Assembly: GCA_028767165.1 (NCBI GenBank)
Contig: JARACJ010000005.1
Coordinates: 186,001 to 250,000, forward strand
DNA: 64,000 nt
Direction: 5' to 3'
Source: Proteobacteria bacterium DTSAM18
GTDB taxonomy: Bacteria > Myxococcota_A > UBA796 > GCA-2862545
Shown here: positions 45,114-56,063 of the stretch, one piece after another
Layout: each line of letters begins with the position of its first letter
How positions within the stretch are numbered: position 1 is the first letter of the stretch
The notes under the pieces: generated by a model
The model's database searches: none
Told to the model about the DNA's origin: nothing
What the model saw: the letters and a program-made list of their open reading frames with translations, nothing else
Position numbers and translations under genes: made by a program

Positions 45114-46673
45114 ATGATAAGGTCTGTCTCGGGACCCTCGATACTCGGAGCATTCACAGATGACCCTCCCCCCCCCCCCGAAGAAAACCTATCGCGACCT
45201 GACCAACCTGTAGGCAGACGCCGTTCGCGAGGGATCGGCCTCGGTACCTCCATGGCTGCACTAGTAGGTTTCATCGTCTTGCTTCAACAAGGCACACCAG
45301 CGTCCGCGACATCTCAAGATACCGGCCTAATCCACTCCGATTCTACCCTGCAAATGGAGGGTTCAGGCCTACTCGCTGACTATTGGTCTGCTTGGCTGGA
45401 AGCTCGATTGGCTCCAACCAGCATCGCCAGCTATCTCGACGATTCAGAGGGTTTCCAGTTCGCGTGTGTTGACGAAACTCAACAGCCGGCATTTCGCCGT
45501 GGCAAAATGTACACCGCACGGGCCGAGGCGGCCGTCGCCGCCCATGGAATTTCAAATGGCATTCTATATTCGACAGAGGAGATAAGCCTTATCGCTCAGC
45601 AAGAAATGGCTGCCAGATCTCCTGGACCTTCGGATGTGGATACCGTCACCGCTCAACAACTACTGAACAACGCAAGATCAGATTCTCTGCTCGAGACAAC
45701 GTCATGGCCACACGTCTCAACAGAAGGTGAGAACCCGACTCGACTCGACGTGCAATCCTCAATTGTAGACATTGGTGAGTGTCCAGAAGGAACGGTGCCT
45801 ATACGTCAATACACAGTCGATGATATTGCGTCAGCCGGAAGCCTAGAGTCGTTCCTGACGTTTGCCGAGCCCATGGGCACGCCACCAGTTCCTTTCGATG
45901 CACATAAACATGTGGTGGCATCGCACTCAAACTACACTTCGTCATTTCAAGGAGCTCGGGCAATTTTCAATATCTGGAACCCCGATCTAGAACACAACGA
46001 CGAGTTCTCTCTCGCGCAGCTTTGGTTGGCCTCATACCCTGCGTCAGGTGCCGAGACAGTCGAAGCTGGGATACAGAAATTCCCTGCCCGCACGAAATCA
46101 CAATGGCCTAGGATCTTCGTGTACGTCACATCGGATGGCTATGACGTAGAGAAGGGCTACGACTCAAAGAATGGCTACTGGGTCCAGACGCATCGCTCCA
46201 TCAAGCCTGGTGACCGATTTGCAAACCATAGTAGTATCGGCGGAACCCAATACCGCTCAACATTCCGTTCATATCGTGGTCAATCGACCGGCAACTGGTT
46301 CATCATGGTCAACGGTATGAACATGGGCTATTATCCAGCTTCTCTGTTCGAGAACCCCGGACTCCTCAATGGTGCGAATGCCGCCGACTTTGGAGGGGAG
46401 ATCTTAGACAGACCCGACGACTCCACCACTACGGCGACCGACATGGGAAGTGGACGATTTGCGATGCACGGCTTCGGTCAGTCCGCCTACATGCGAAACA
46501 TAAAAATCAAGACGCACAGCAGTACCGGTTCCCTCATGTACGCTGACCCAACACTCTCGGCCCCAGACGCGACTGTGCCAGATTGCTATGACGGAACTAC
46601 AGCCACGGGATCGTACTGGGAATACCATCTGTTCTATGGTGGTCCAGGTGTAGATGCAGTTGGTTGTCCATGA
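45114..46673 (+). CDS. Secreted neprosin-family glutamic endopeptidase-like protein
   Basis: 519 residues if translated from ATG 45114. A long basic n-region (GRRRSRG) and MAALVGFIVLLQQGTPASA form a signal peptide. CPEGTVPIRQYTVDDI (223-238) and a C-terminal domain match the plant/bacterial neprosin (DUF239) family: HVVASH (266-271), ARAIFNIWNP, FSLAQLWLAS, VEAGIQKFP with Glu317, TSDGYDVEKGY, GGTQYRS, STGNWFIMVNG, GYYPASLF, and FGGEIL with Glu429. The two Glu lie 112 residues apart, close to the spacing of the catalytic pair of pitcher-plant neprosin (Glu188/Glu297), a prolyl endopeptidase. A second ATG at 45160 has a better ribosome site (GGAG at 45147) but is out of frame across a 12-C run. 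Lower GC than neighbours; horizontal transfer is likely. Confidence 0.85.
   Translation: MIRSVSGPSILGAFTDDPPPPPEENLSRPDQPVGRRRSRGIGLGTSMAALVGFIVLLQQGTPASATSQDTGLIHSDSTLQMEGSGLLADYWSAWLEARLAPTSIASYLDDSEGFQFACVDETQQPAFRRGKMYTARAEAAVAAHGISNGILYSTEEISLIAQQEMAARSPGPSDVDTVTAQQLLNNARSDSLLETTSWPHVSTEGENPTRLDVQSSIVDIGECPEGTVPIRQYTVDDIASAGSLESFLTFAEPMGTPPVPFDAHKHVVASHSNYTSSFQGARAIFNIWNPDLEHNDEFSLAQLWLASYPASGAETVEAGIQKFPARTKSQWPRIFVYVTSDGYDVEKGYDSKNGYWVQTHRSIKPGDRFANHSSIGGTQYRSTFRSYRGQSTGNWFIMVNGMNMGYYPASLFENPGLLNGANAADFGGEILDRPDDSTTTATDMGSGRFAMHGFGQSAYMRNIKIKTHSSTGSLMYADPTLSAPDATVPDCYDGTTATGSYWEYHLFYGGPGVDAVGCP
45168..45179 (+). repeat. 12-C homopolymer near the neprosin start
   Basis: Twelve consecutive C after ACCCT, 8 bases after the ATG at 45160. 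With 12 C that ATG reads 17 codons to a TAG at 45211-45213. With 13 or 10 C it would read into the neprosin frame. This is the layout of slipped-strand contingency loci, though a sequencing error in the run is possible. Confidence 0.75.
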
Positions 46674-46999
46674 TGACATCCACTCGTCCTGTTTCTGCCT
46701 CTATTCTCCTCATGTGCGGACTCGCTTCGACAGTCACTGGATGCCAAAACACCTGCCTTTCGGAAGGGACTATCTTCGACGCAAAATACGACATCTATCC
46801 TTGTTGTGAGAGCTTGGAGAACATTTCCGCAGTCTATATTCCTGTCGAAGAAGGAGGTATTCCAGTGGACGGAATAGAAGAGCCTTGCGGCATTGATGTT
46901 GGCGCCCCACCTTCGCTTCGAGTCTGTACAGCCTGCGGCGATGGTGAGTGCAGTATTGCGGAGACGCTTTGCAACTGCCCAGAAGACTGCGCTACCTGA
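46670..46999 (+). CDS. Small Cys-rich lipoprotein
   Basis: 109 residues; ATG 46670 overlaps the neprosin stop as ATGA, so the two are coupled. Signal SILLMCGLASTVTGC with the lipidated Cys at about residue 25. About eleven further Cys, ending in ACGDGECSIAETLCNCPEDC, the CGDGxC...ExxxxCPxDC module common in myxobacterial surface proteins. The stop lies 9 bases before the second selO repeat. It may anchor, guard or inhibit the neprosin-like protease; this is inference from the coupling only. Confidence 0.78.
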   Translation: MMTSTRPVSASILLMCGLASTVTGCQNTCLSEGTIFDAKYDIYPCCESLENISAVYIPVEEGGIPVDGIEEPCGIDVGAPPSLRVCTACGDGECSIAETLCNCPEDCAT

Positions 47000-47008
47000 T
47001 TTCATGCC

Positions 47009-47567
47009 CCACCGCCTGCAGGCGAACAAGCTCGGCCTGGCCCAGCTCACCGGCACGCCCCCCACCGACGCCACGCCGGCCACGGGCGACTACGCCCTGC
47101 TGGGCCGTCTCGCCGAGCTCATGGGCCGCACCGAGACCGACTTCACGCTGCTGCACTGGCACCTGGCCGACATTCCCACCGACGCCACCACCCTCGACGC
47201 CACCTCCGACCGGGCCCTGGTCGACCTGCTCTCGCCCGCCTTCTACCTGCCCACCGACCTGAAGGACGACCTGGTCAAGGACTGGGCCGACTGGCTGCGG
47301 GCCTTCTCCCGTCGCTCCGCCGTGGAGGATCCAGTGGAGCGCGCCGCCCGCATGGCCTCCGCCAACCCCCGCTACGTGCTGCGCAACTACATGTCCCAGC
47401 TCGCCATCGATGCATCGACCAAAGGCGATCACGACGTGCTGCAGGAGCTGCTCGCGGTGGTCCGAACCCCGTACCAGGCCACCGACGCCCACGAGAAGTG
47501 GGCCGCACGCCGGCCCGACTGGGCGCGGCACAAGGCCGGGTGCTCGATGCTGAGCTGCAGTTCCTGA
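47009..47567 (+). pseudogene. Second copy of the selO 3' end
   Basis: Encodes the C-terminal 186 residues of SelO (HRLQANKLGLAQLTG to CSMLSCSS, stop) with three changes (Val/Ile, Asn/Thr, Glu/Asp), preceded by an ATG at 47004 that has no ribosome site. It lacks the whole adenylyltransferase core, so it is not a working gene. About 98% DNA identity to copy 1 shows a recent event. Confidence 0.88.
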
Positions 47568-47726
47568 GGGGGTGAAGGGCGCAACGAAAAACGCCTGCGG
47601 GCATTGCAGGCACTCGTCCAGCCATGTCCCCGAACCGTATGGATCAGGAAGAGAGTTTTCCTGGATCGTCTCCCCATGTGGGCTACCCAGCGCACGATTC
47701 GGCGAATTGCCGACAGAGGAGACATC

Positions 47727-48620
47727 ATGCGCAACTTCTTCCTGGGCCTCGCCCTTCCCCTGGCCCTCGTCGCCTGCACCACCACCACCGACGAGCCCGT
47801 CGAGACCGACACCGCCATCGACCCCATCGAGACCGGCACCGAGGAGACCGGCACCGAGGAGACCGGCACCGAGGAGACCGGCACCGAGGAGACCGGTTCC
47901 GAGGCGGCTCCTGCGGCCCTCACCGTCACCGTCGCCGGCCCGGGCGCCATCGCCCTCGGCGAGTCCTCCTGCGTCGCGTCCACCTGCGTCTTCGACCTGC
48001 TGGTCGGTGACATGGTCGACCTGGTCGCCACCCCCGACTCCGACCTCGTGCTCGTCTCCGAGTGGACCGACGCCTGCGCCGGCACCGAAGGCCTGTCCTG
48101 CGGCCTCACCCTCGACGGCGACGCCACCGTCACCGTGTCCTTCGAGGAGATCGCCTCCCTGGACCTGCAGGCCAGCAAGTCCTACGATCCCTCCACCTGG
48201 ATCGACGGCGTCTACACCACCAGCCGCAACGTGACCGTGGCCGTGCCCGCCTCCCTCGAGATCGTGAACGGCGCCTCCGGCAACCACTGGGCCACCGTCG
48301 CCTTCGGCACCGAGGGCGTCATCTGCACCTACAAGGGCCGCGCCTCCGTCAGCAAGTCCGAGGAGGGCTCCTCCCAGTGGAACCTCGGCTCCGGCTACGA
48401 CTTCGAGGGCTGCCGTGAGAACGGCGCCACCTCCGGCGACTACGTCGAGGGCTACATGGCCGGCTCCGAGGTCACCGTGGCACTCGGCGAGTCCATCACC
48501 GTGAACGTGGCCAACGGCGACTACAGCACCGGCGAGACCAAGATCACCACCACCGTCGAGACCACCATCGACGTCGTGTCCTGGTACCCCTCCGCCGACG
48601 TGGACACCGCCGCCGAGTGA
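47727..48620 (+). CDS. Repeat-containing lipoprotein
   Basis: 297 residues from ATG 47727 (AGAGGA upstream). Signal FFLGLALPLALVAC with the lipidated Cys at about residue 17. A Thr/Glu-rich linker is built from a 15-base DNA repeat (about 47831-47903, GETGTEET-type, four perfect units and one variant). The body consists of two beta-sandwich-like halves: the first with ALTVTVAGPGAIALGESSC and FSCG-type Cys pairs, the second with ATVAFGTEGVICTYKGRASV and EGCRENG. This fits a surface or periplasmic binding protein; the family is not recognised. Followed by a strong terminator. Confidence 0.8.
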   Translation: MRNFFLGLALPLALVACTTTTDEPVETDTAIDPIETGTEETGTEETGTEETGTEETGSEAAPAALTVTVAGPGAIALGESSCVASTCVFDLLVGDMVDLVATPDSDLVLVSEWTDACAGTEGLSCGLTLDGDATVTVSFEEIASLDLQASKSYDPSTWIDGVYTTSRNVTVAVPASLEIVNGASGNHWATVAFGTEGVICTYKGRASVSKSEEGSSQWNLGSGYDFEGCRENGATSGDYVEGYMAGSEVTVALGESITVNVANGDYSTGETKITTTVETTIDVVSWYPSADVDTAAE

Positions 48621-48658
48621 GTGTTCCCACCGTGAGCCCTCTCGAAGGGTGAACACCG

Positions 48659-48687
48659 AAGGGCCTGGCAGCGATGCCGGGCCCTTT
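48659..48687 (+). terminator. Hairpin terminator after the repeat lipoprotein
   Basis: AAGGGCC-t-GGC / GCC-g-GGCCCTTT, a 10-bp stem with one mismatch and a short T-run, 38 bases after the stop. It also lies just 12 bases from the stop of the convergent lipoprotein gene. Confidence 0.8.
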
Positions 48688-48698
48688 CTGCATCCGCC

Positions 48699-49331
48699 CT
48701 ACCGCACCCACTCCAGCACCGCGAAGGGCCCCGCCGCCAGCTCCTCCTCCGACAGCTGACCATCCTCGTTCGGGTCCAGGTACACCCCGCCCTGCTCCAG
48801 CAGGTCGATGGGGCTCACCGGCTCCCCGGCCAGCCAGGCGTCCGTCCAGGACGGATCCCCCAGCAGGATGATCCAGGCGCCCTTCGGCAGCCGGCCGATC
48901 TGCTCCTCGGGCACGCCGAAAGAAAAGAAGGGCACCGGCTCCAGGGGTTCCTCGTCGGCGTCGGTGCCCCGGATGGGTCCGGAGACGACGACGTCGAAGG
49001 AGCACCACTGGTTCTCCGGCAGGCGGAACACCGAGACCAGCAGCGACCAGCGATCGTTGAGGTTGCGGCTGTAGGGCAGCGGCGTCTTGCTGTCGCGCGG
49101 GTCGTCCACGTCCTCGACCGTGAGCTGGTCGCGCGCCGAAGGGGGCGCCGACTGGGGCACCTCGATCTCGTGGGTGTAGGTGCAGCCCCGGAAGCGGACC
49201 CCGAACAGGCCGATGGTGGCGTCGACCGCCTGCTCGGTGCCCGGCGACAGCCGGATCGAGATGGCCTTCTCGGTGTCGAGATCGTCGTCGTTGCAACCCA
49301 GCAGGCCCAACAGCAGCCACCACCGACGCAT
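48699..49331 (-). CDS. Lipoprotein with C-terminal EF-hand-like loop
   Basis: The ATG at 49331, with GGAGG upstream, is chosen over earlier in-frame starts because WWLLLGLLGC (lipidated Cys at about residue 12) follows directly. 210 residues: an Asp-rich linker, a beta-rich middle (FGVRFRGCTYTHEIEV and WCSFDVVVSG with two Cys), and a C-terminal DPNEDGQLSEEEL that fits an EF-hand Ca-binding loop. Unknown function. The divergent 178-base gap to tex carries both promoters. Confidence 0.76.
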   Translation of the reverse strand: MRRWWLLLGLLGCNDDDLDTEKAISIRLSPGTEQAVDATIGLFGVRFRGCTYTHEIEVPQSAPPSARDQLTVEDVDDPRDSKTPLPYSRNLNDRWSLLVSVFRLPENQWCSFDVVVSGPIRGTDADEEPLEPVPFFSFGVPEEQIGRLPKGAWIILLGDPSWTDAWLAGEPVSPIDLLEQGGVYLDPNEDGQLSEEELAAGPFAVLEWVR

Positions 49332-49509
49332 CACACCTCCCTGCCAGCCCATCGGCTCCCCCGTGCCCCGGATGATGCCAAGGTACCCCACGCGGCGCCA
49401 TCCCCCACTTCTCAGGAGCGCCGCCGGTCCTGATGGGGCCGGGTTTCCACGCCCCCCACGGCCCGGTGAAAGCTGATACACCTGCGGGCTGTCACCGAAC
49501 GAGGACCCC

Positions 49510-51906
<2,397 letters not shown>

Positions 51907-51914
51907 CGCCGAAT

Positions 51915-52032
51915 GATCCGTGACCCGTGCGCGCGCGCGTGCGCGTGCGCGGCCGGCCCCGGTTCCCCGCCCGTCCCCTGATGGCCTCTCTTGGGGCGTT
52001 GGACGTACGGGCGCCCCTCGGGGCGCCGGGGC
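51915..52032. repeat. Palindromic repeat (left end and family B)
   Basis: The TGACCCGTGCGCGCGCGCG tract (51920-51952, alternating GC/GT) is followed by CCTGATGGCCTC and a family B hairpin GGACGTACGGGCGCCCCTC/GGGGCGCC (52002-52030). A reversed CGGGCACGGGCACGGGCGCG tract follows near 52115-52135. The whole 249-base gap 51907-52155 after tex is repeat DNA with no gene. Confidence 0.65.
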
Positions 52033-52155
52033 CTCGAGTCACCGTAGCCGCTTCCCACGCCCCCGCTTTCGGCCGCCCCTCGGGACGTCATGTCCAGGAC
52101 TAGCGTGCGTTTTCGGGCACGGGCACGGGCGCGGGAACGGGTTTGCTGAACGGCC

Positions 52156-52476
52156 CTACCGCGAAACCCGCAGCCCCATCGCCCGATCCAGGCTCTCCAC
52201 CCGCTCTCGGGCCGCGCCCAGGTGCAGGCCGCGCTCCTCGAGGAGCCAGGCGATGGCGGCGGTCTTCTGGCCGCGGAGCAGGAGCCCCCAGATGCGGTCG
52301 TCGTCGGCCGCCTCTGCGTGCTGTGCCTGCTGATCCTGCTGGTACAGTTCCATCACCAGCAGGCGGGCCTTCGTGCGGCGGAGCTCTTCGTTCGACTGCA
52401 TCCACATCGCGAACATGCCCACCACGAGCATGATGGGTCCTACCAGCCACACGATGTCGATCCAGCTCAGCTCCAC
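52156..52476 (-). CDS. Small single-pass membrane protein
   Basis: A GTG start at 52476 is chosen because GGAGG lies just upstream; an ATG 19 codons earlier has no such site. 106 residues: one N-terminal membrane helix (IVWLVGPIMLVVGMFAMWM), then a charged helical region with a Gln-rich stretch (LYQQDQQAQHAEAADDDR) and a helical end (WLLEERGLHLGAARERVESL). Family not recognised. Expression likely, since the start is well formed. Confidence 0.65.
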   Translation of the reverse strand: MELSWIDIVWLVGPIMLVVGMFAMWMQSNEELRRTKARLLVMELYQQDQQAQHAEAADDDRIWGLLLRGQKTAAIAWLLEERGLHLGAARERVESLDRAMGLRVSR

Positions 52477-52659
52477 GAGGCCTCCGCAGCTCAATGTGTC
52501 GAACAAGTTACCAGCCGGCGTCACGAACCACAACGCAAACGCCGGATGCCCGACACCTTGCTGTCACATATCGGCCTGGAATCGTGCATCTGTACCGTTT
52601 CCGGCCCTCTCGGCCACGACACCCTTCCGTCACGGACGTCACAATACAACGGAGCACCG

Positions 52660-53223
52660 ATGATCCAGCCCCCCGATGAAGCGCCCCACCCCGCCTGGAC
52701 CAGCACCCACCGCTGGCTCATGGACGTCATCATCGGGCTCAACCTGTGCCCGTTCGCCCGTCCGGCGCTGCCCGGCACCGACATCGAGGTGCTCCTGTCA
52801 CAGGACCGTGACGACCTCCTCCGGCAGGTGCTCGCCCACGCCCACGCCCTCGCCGCCGTTCCCCTCGAGGAACCCGCCACCACCCTGCTGGTGCTCCCGG
52901 ACCAGGTGGACGCGTGGGAGGACTACCTCGACCTGCTCGACCAGATCGACGCCGTGTGGGAGGCCGCCGACCTGCACGGCGTGGTGCAGGTGATCAGCTT
53001 CCATCCGGACTACCAGTTCGAGGGCGAGGACCCGGACGACCCGGCCGTGCTCACCAACCGCTCCCCCCACCCGCTGCTGCACCTGGTGCGCGAGGAGGAG
53101 ATGAGCGAGGTCATCGACCGCCACCCGGACACCGAGCAGATCCCCGTGCGCAACGCCCGGCGGCTGCGCGCGCTGAGCCAGGAGGAGCTACGGCGGCTGT
53201 TTCCCTGGGTTGCACGGAGCTGA
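52660..53223 (+). CDS. DUF1415-family protein
   Basis: 187 residues from ATG 52660 (GGAG upstream). DUF1415 signature: IIGLNLCPFARP (about 20-31), VQVISFHPDYQFEGEDPDD (about 109-127), LTNRSPHPLLHLVREEEM, and a C-terminal RNARRLRALSQEELRRL. The function of DUF1415 is not established. It is cytoplasmic with no neighbours of known linkage. The frame is open upstream to 52222 but without start support. The 257 bases after it (53224-53480) carry no clear gene. Confidence 0.88.
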   Translation: MIQPPDEAPHPAWTSTHRWLMDVIIGLNLCPFARPALPGTDIEVLLSQDRDDLLRQVLAHAHALAAVPLEEPATTLLVLPDQVDAWEDYLDLLDQIDAVWEAADLHGVVQVISFHPDYQFEGEDPDDPAVLTNRSPHPLLHLVREEEMSEVIDRHPDTEQIPVRNARRLRALSQEELRRLFPWVARS

Positions 53224-53480
53224 TCCATGGACGCTTCAAGCGCTTTCCAGTCCTCGACGCCAGCCCCCTCACCGGCGTCGTTCCAGGGGTTCCACCCCGC
53301 GTTCTCTGCTCCCGGAACACCTGTACCCGAGGACGTGGGACCGAGCTGATCGTTGCATGTCGGCAATGGAATCCATGTCGGACACACAAGTGTATTCATG
53401 GCCATCTTCGAGCCTTTACAGCGTACCTGATGACATGCAATACCCCCGGTGCGAATCCAGCTGTTTGCCCGGAAGGTCCC

Positions 53481-56063
53481 ATGTCTGCATTCCTCATCTC
53501 CCTGCTGCTCTCACCCGCCTGGGCCTCAGGCACCGACGAAGCCTGTGACGGCATCGACAACGACGGTGATGGCATCATCGACGAGCCGATGGCTGTGCTG
53601 CCCGATGACTTCGACACAACCAACGGCATGTGGCACCACATCGATCTCGACCAGGACGGATACGGCGACGGATCCAGGTGGGAGGGCGAGAACGGCACCC
53701 TGTTCATCTGCAACGCCTTCGAGGCGTACGGCGACGAGGCCACCGCCTGCAATGCCAACGAAAACGGGGAACCGGGCATCGGTTCCCGCAGCCATGGCCA
53801 CTTGATCGATGGCGACTGCTATGTCCCCAACGCCGATGACTGCGCCGACACCGACGTCAGCGTCCACCCTGTCGCACCGTCCGACCACATCGAGTTCCTC
53901 GACGGCCGAAACAACGACTGCGACGACTACATGCCCTTGATCGAGCTCGATTGCGACGGCGACGGCGCCTTCGCGGCACCCGGCCTGTTTCAGGGACTCG
54001 CCGCTACCGACGTCGATCAGCTGATCGGCTCGTACGGCCGCACGCACCCCCTCATGTTCTCCTCCGCCGAGGATCTCGGGCTCGCCGCCTGTACCCCCGG
54101 CAGCGTGTTCCCCGTCCCCGAGTTCAGCTGCTGGGGGTCGGACACCCCGTTGCAGCTGCTATGCGACGCGCACACCGGTCTGTGGATGGTCGCGCTGGCC
54201 ACCATCTCGGACAGTGGACTCTGGGACGGCCACCAGCCCAGCTTCCAGGCCGGCGACGCCGCGTGCACATCGTCGTCCTACTGGGACTGCGACGACAGGA
54301 ACGCCCGGCGGTGCCTGGGCGATGACGTCGAAGAGGTCTGCGACGGCATCGACAACGACTGCAATCGCTTCCACGAGCTGCTCACCCCCGACACCGACGG
54401 TGTGCCCGATGCCTTCACCCTGCCCTCCGGCTTCGTCCAGGCGGCGGAACTCGACCGGGACGGGGATCAGGTCGTCACCTGCGACTCTCCTGCCCTCGGC
54501 GACGACGAACAGGTCTGGCCCACATGGCGGCTGGAACCGCTGGAGGCCGACGACATCGAGCCCTCCGGCGGACGTGGCGGCGACTGCAACGACACCTGCT
54601 CCCTTGCCAGCCCCCTTGCGGACTCCGAGGTCTGCAACGGCTTCCTCACCTCAGACACCTGCGGTGGCGCACCTGAGGCCGACGCCGATCTCGACGGCTT
54701 CGCTGCGTGTGGGGCGCATGGCCCTGCCGCTGACGCCGAAGTCATCTACGCCACGGCCTTCGTCGCCGGCGACGCGCACGCACTGTCCAGCGTCAATCCT
54801 GCCACCTTCGAAGGCGTGGACACCGTCGTGCCCCTGGTGGTCCCCCGCCGCCACCTGGGCGAAGGCTTCAAGGGGACGGACGGCCACATGCAGATCCGCA
54901 GCTGCGACCTCGGCCTGCAAGGTGCACTGGAAGACCTCGGCCTCGACCTGCCGCCGCCAACCGGCAACGACTACGAGGACGCCACCCGCGAGGCCTTCCT
55001 CGACCTGTGCGTCCGCGCGAGCACCTGCGGCGAGTACGCGAAGCTCCTGGCCGCCGGCCATGACCTCAACGAGGTGCTCGACGACGAGGGCGCGATCGTC
55101 ATGGCCCACGAAGGCCAGGCACCGGCCCCCTCCCATGCAGGCGACCTCGGCATGCCGGACTACTGCACAGGCTTCGTCGACGAGACGGGGACCATCACCG
55201 GCCAGTGCGTCACCCTCGAGATCACGCTGAGCAGGGACGGCAGCTTCGCAGCAGACGACGACCTGTACGACCCCCGCGACTTCAACGGCCTCGTCGGCGG
55301 AGCGCACTGCCTGTACGACACCGAGAGCGGCACCCCCGACGACGCCGAGCCTGCCGAGGTGCTCCAGAACGCAGAGCAACTGATCTCCCGCTCCGTCTGG
55401 TCCCGGGATCAGATCGTACAGTCCCGCAAGCTGGTGGTGGAGCGGGAGTGCTTCCGCCTCGACGGCACCTTCGGCTGCGAGGTCGGCGTCTACGATCACA
55501 CGTCCGCCAGCTTCGGCACCTGGCGCTCCCCCTTCCGCACCGGGAGCACCAGCGGCCACTTTCCGATGGGCGAGCTCGCCGTCGACGATTCCCTGTGGCA
55601 GTTCGACGGCCGCAACAAGGCCGCTCTCGGCGACCCCGACGCCTACGACGTTGACGACACCATCTCCGCAGACTGGTGGCCCTGGCTCGGCCGCTACCCC
55701 GTGCGTCAGGTTCGGGACGAGACCCTGTACGGCTGCTGGGGCGATCCGACCCTCGCCGGCATCGACGACGACGCCATGACGCTCGATCTGGTGGGCGGAG
55801 ACTGCCACGACGACGCCGACGTCACCGCCCACCGCGAGGTCCCGGAAGGCCCCGACGACCTGCTGGCCCTGTACCTGGGCCTGGATGTGGCCTGCCGTAC
55901 CTGCCGGGACGACCTCGACAACAACTGCGACGGCCTGACCGACGCCGACGATCCCGGCTGTGCCCCCTGCCGGAGCCCGCTGTCCTGCAGCACCGCGGCC
56001 CCCGTCCAGGCTCTGTGGCTTGCCCCTCTTCTCCTCATCGGCCTGCGCCGCCGCCGCGACTAG
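53481..56063 (+). CDS. MopE-like secreted protein with C-terminal hydrophobic anchor
   Basis: 860 residues from ATG 53481 (GGAAGG upstream) with a short signal (SAFLISLLLSPAWA). Recurrent MopE motifs CDGIDNDGDGIIDE (about 21), CDGIDNDCN (about 287) and DDLDNNCDGLTD (about 810) bind Ca or structural metal and are known from methanotroph MopE and many myxobacterial proteins. Between them are many Asp-rich turns (DDFDTTNG, DDCADTDVS) and about forty Cys. The C-terminal LWLAPLLLIGLRRRRD is the MYXO-CTERM-type helix-plus-Arg tail. A surface or secreted structural protein is likely; the copper-binding role of MopE cannot be inferred. Its stop overlaps the convergent gene stop (CTAG). Confidence 0.88.
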   Translation: MSAFLISLLLSPAWASGTDEACDGIDNDGDGIIDEPMAVLPDDFDTTNGMWHHIDLDQDGYGDGSRWEGENGTLFICNAFEAYGDEATACNANENGEPGIGSRSHGHLIDGDCYVPNADDCADTDVSVHPVAPSDHIEFLDGRNNDCDDYMPLIELDCDGDGAFAAPGLFQGLAATDVDQLIGSYGRTHPLMFSSAEDLGLAACTPGSVFPVPEFSCWGSDTPLQLLCDAHTGLWMVALATISDSGLWDGHQPSFQAGDAACTSSSYWDCDDRNARRCLGDDVEEVCDGIDNDCNRFHELLTPDTDGVPDAFTLPSGFVQAAELDRDGDQVVTCDSPALGDDEQVWPTWRLEPLEADDIEPSGGRGGDCNDTCSLASPLADSEVCNGFLTSDTCGGAPEADADLDGFAACGAHGPAADAEVIYATAFVAGDAHALSSVNPATFEGVDTVVPLVVPRRHLGEGFKGTDGHMQIRSCDLGLQGALEDLGLDLPPPTGNDYEDATREAFLDLCVRASTCGEYAKLLAAGHDLNEVLDDEGAIVMAHEGQAPAPSHAGDLGMPDYCTGFVDETGTITGQCVTLEITLSRDGSFAADDDLYDPRDFNGLVGGAHCLYDTESGTPDDAEPAEVLQNAEQLISRSVWSRDQIVQSRKLVVERECFRLDGTFGCEVGVYDHTSASFGTWRSPFRTGSTSGHFPMGELAVDDSLWQFDGRNKAALGDPDAYDVDDTISADWWPWLGRYPVRQVRDETLYGCWGDPTLAGIDDDAMTLDLVGGDCHDDADVTAHREVPEGPDDLLALYLGLDVACRTCRDDLDNNCDGLTDADDPGCAPCRSPLSCSTAAPVQALWLAPLLLIGLRRRRD

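Noticed and set aside
46893-47008. Open frame joining cargo to the second selO end as one gene
   Set aside because: The front part is out of frame with the coupled Cys-rich lipoprotein and has no ribosome site; it is an accidental fusion at the junction.
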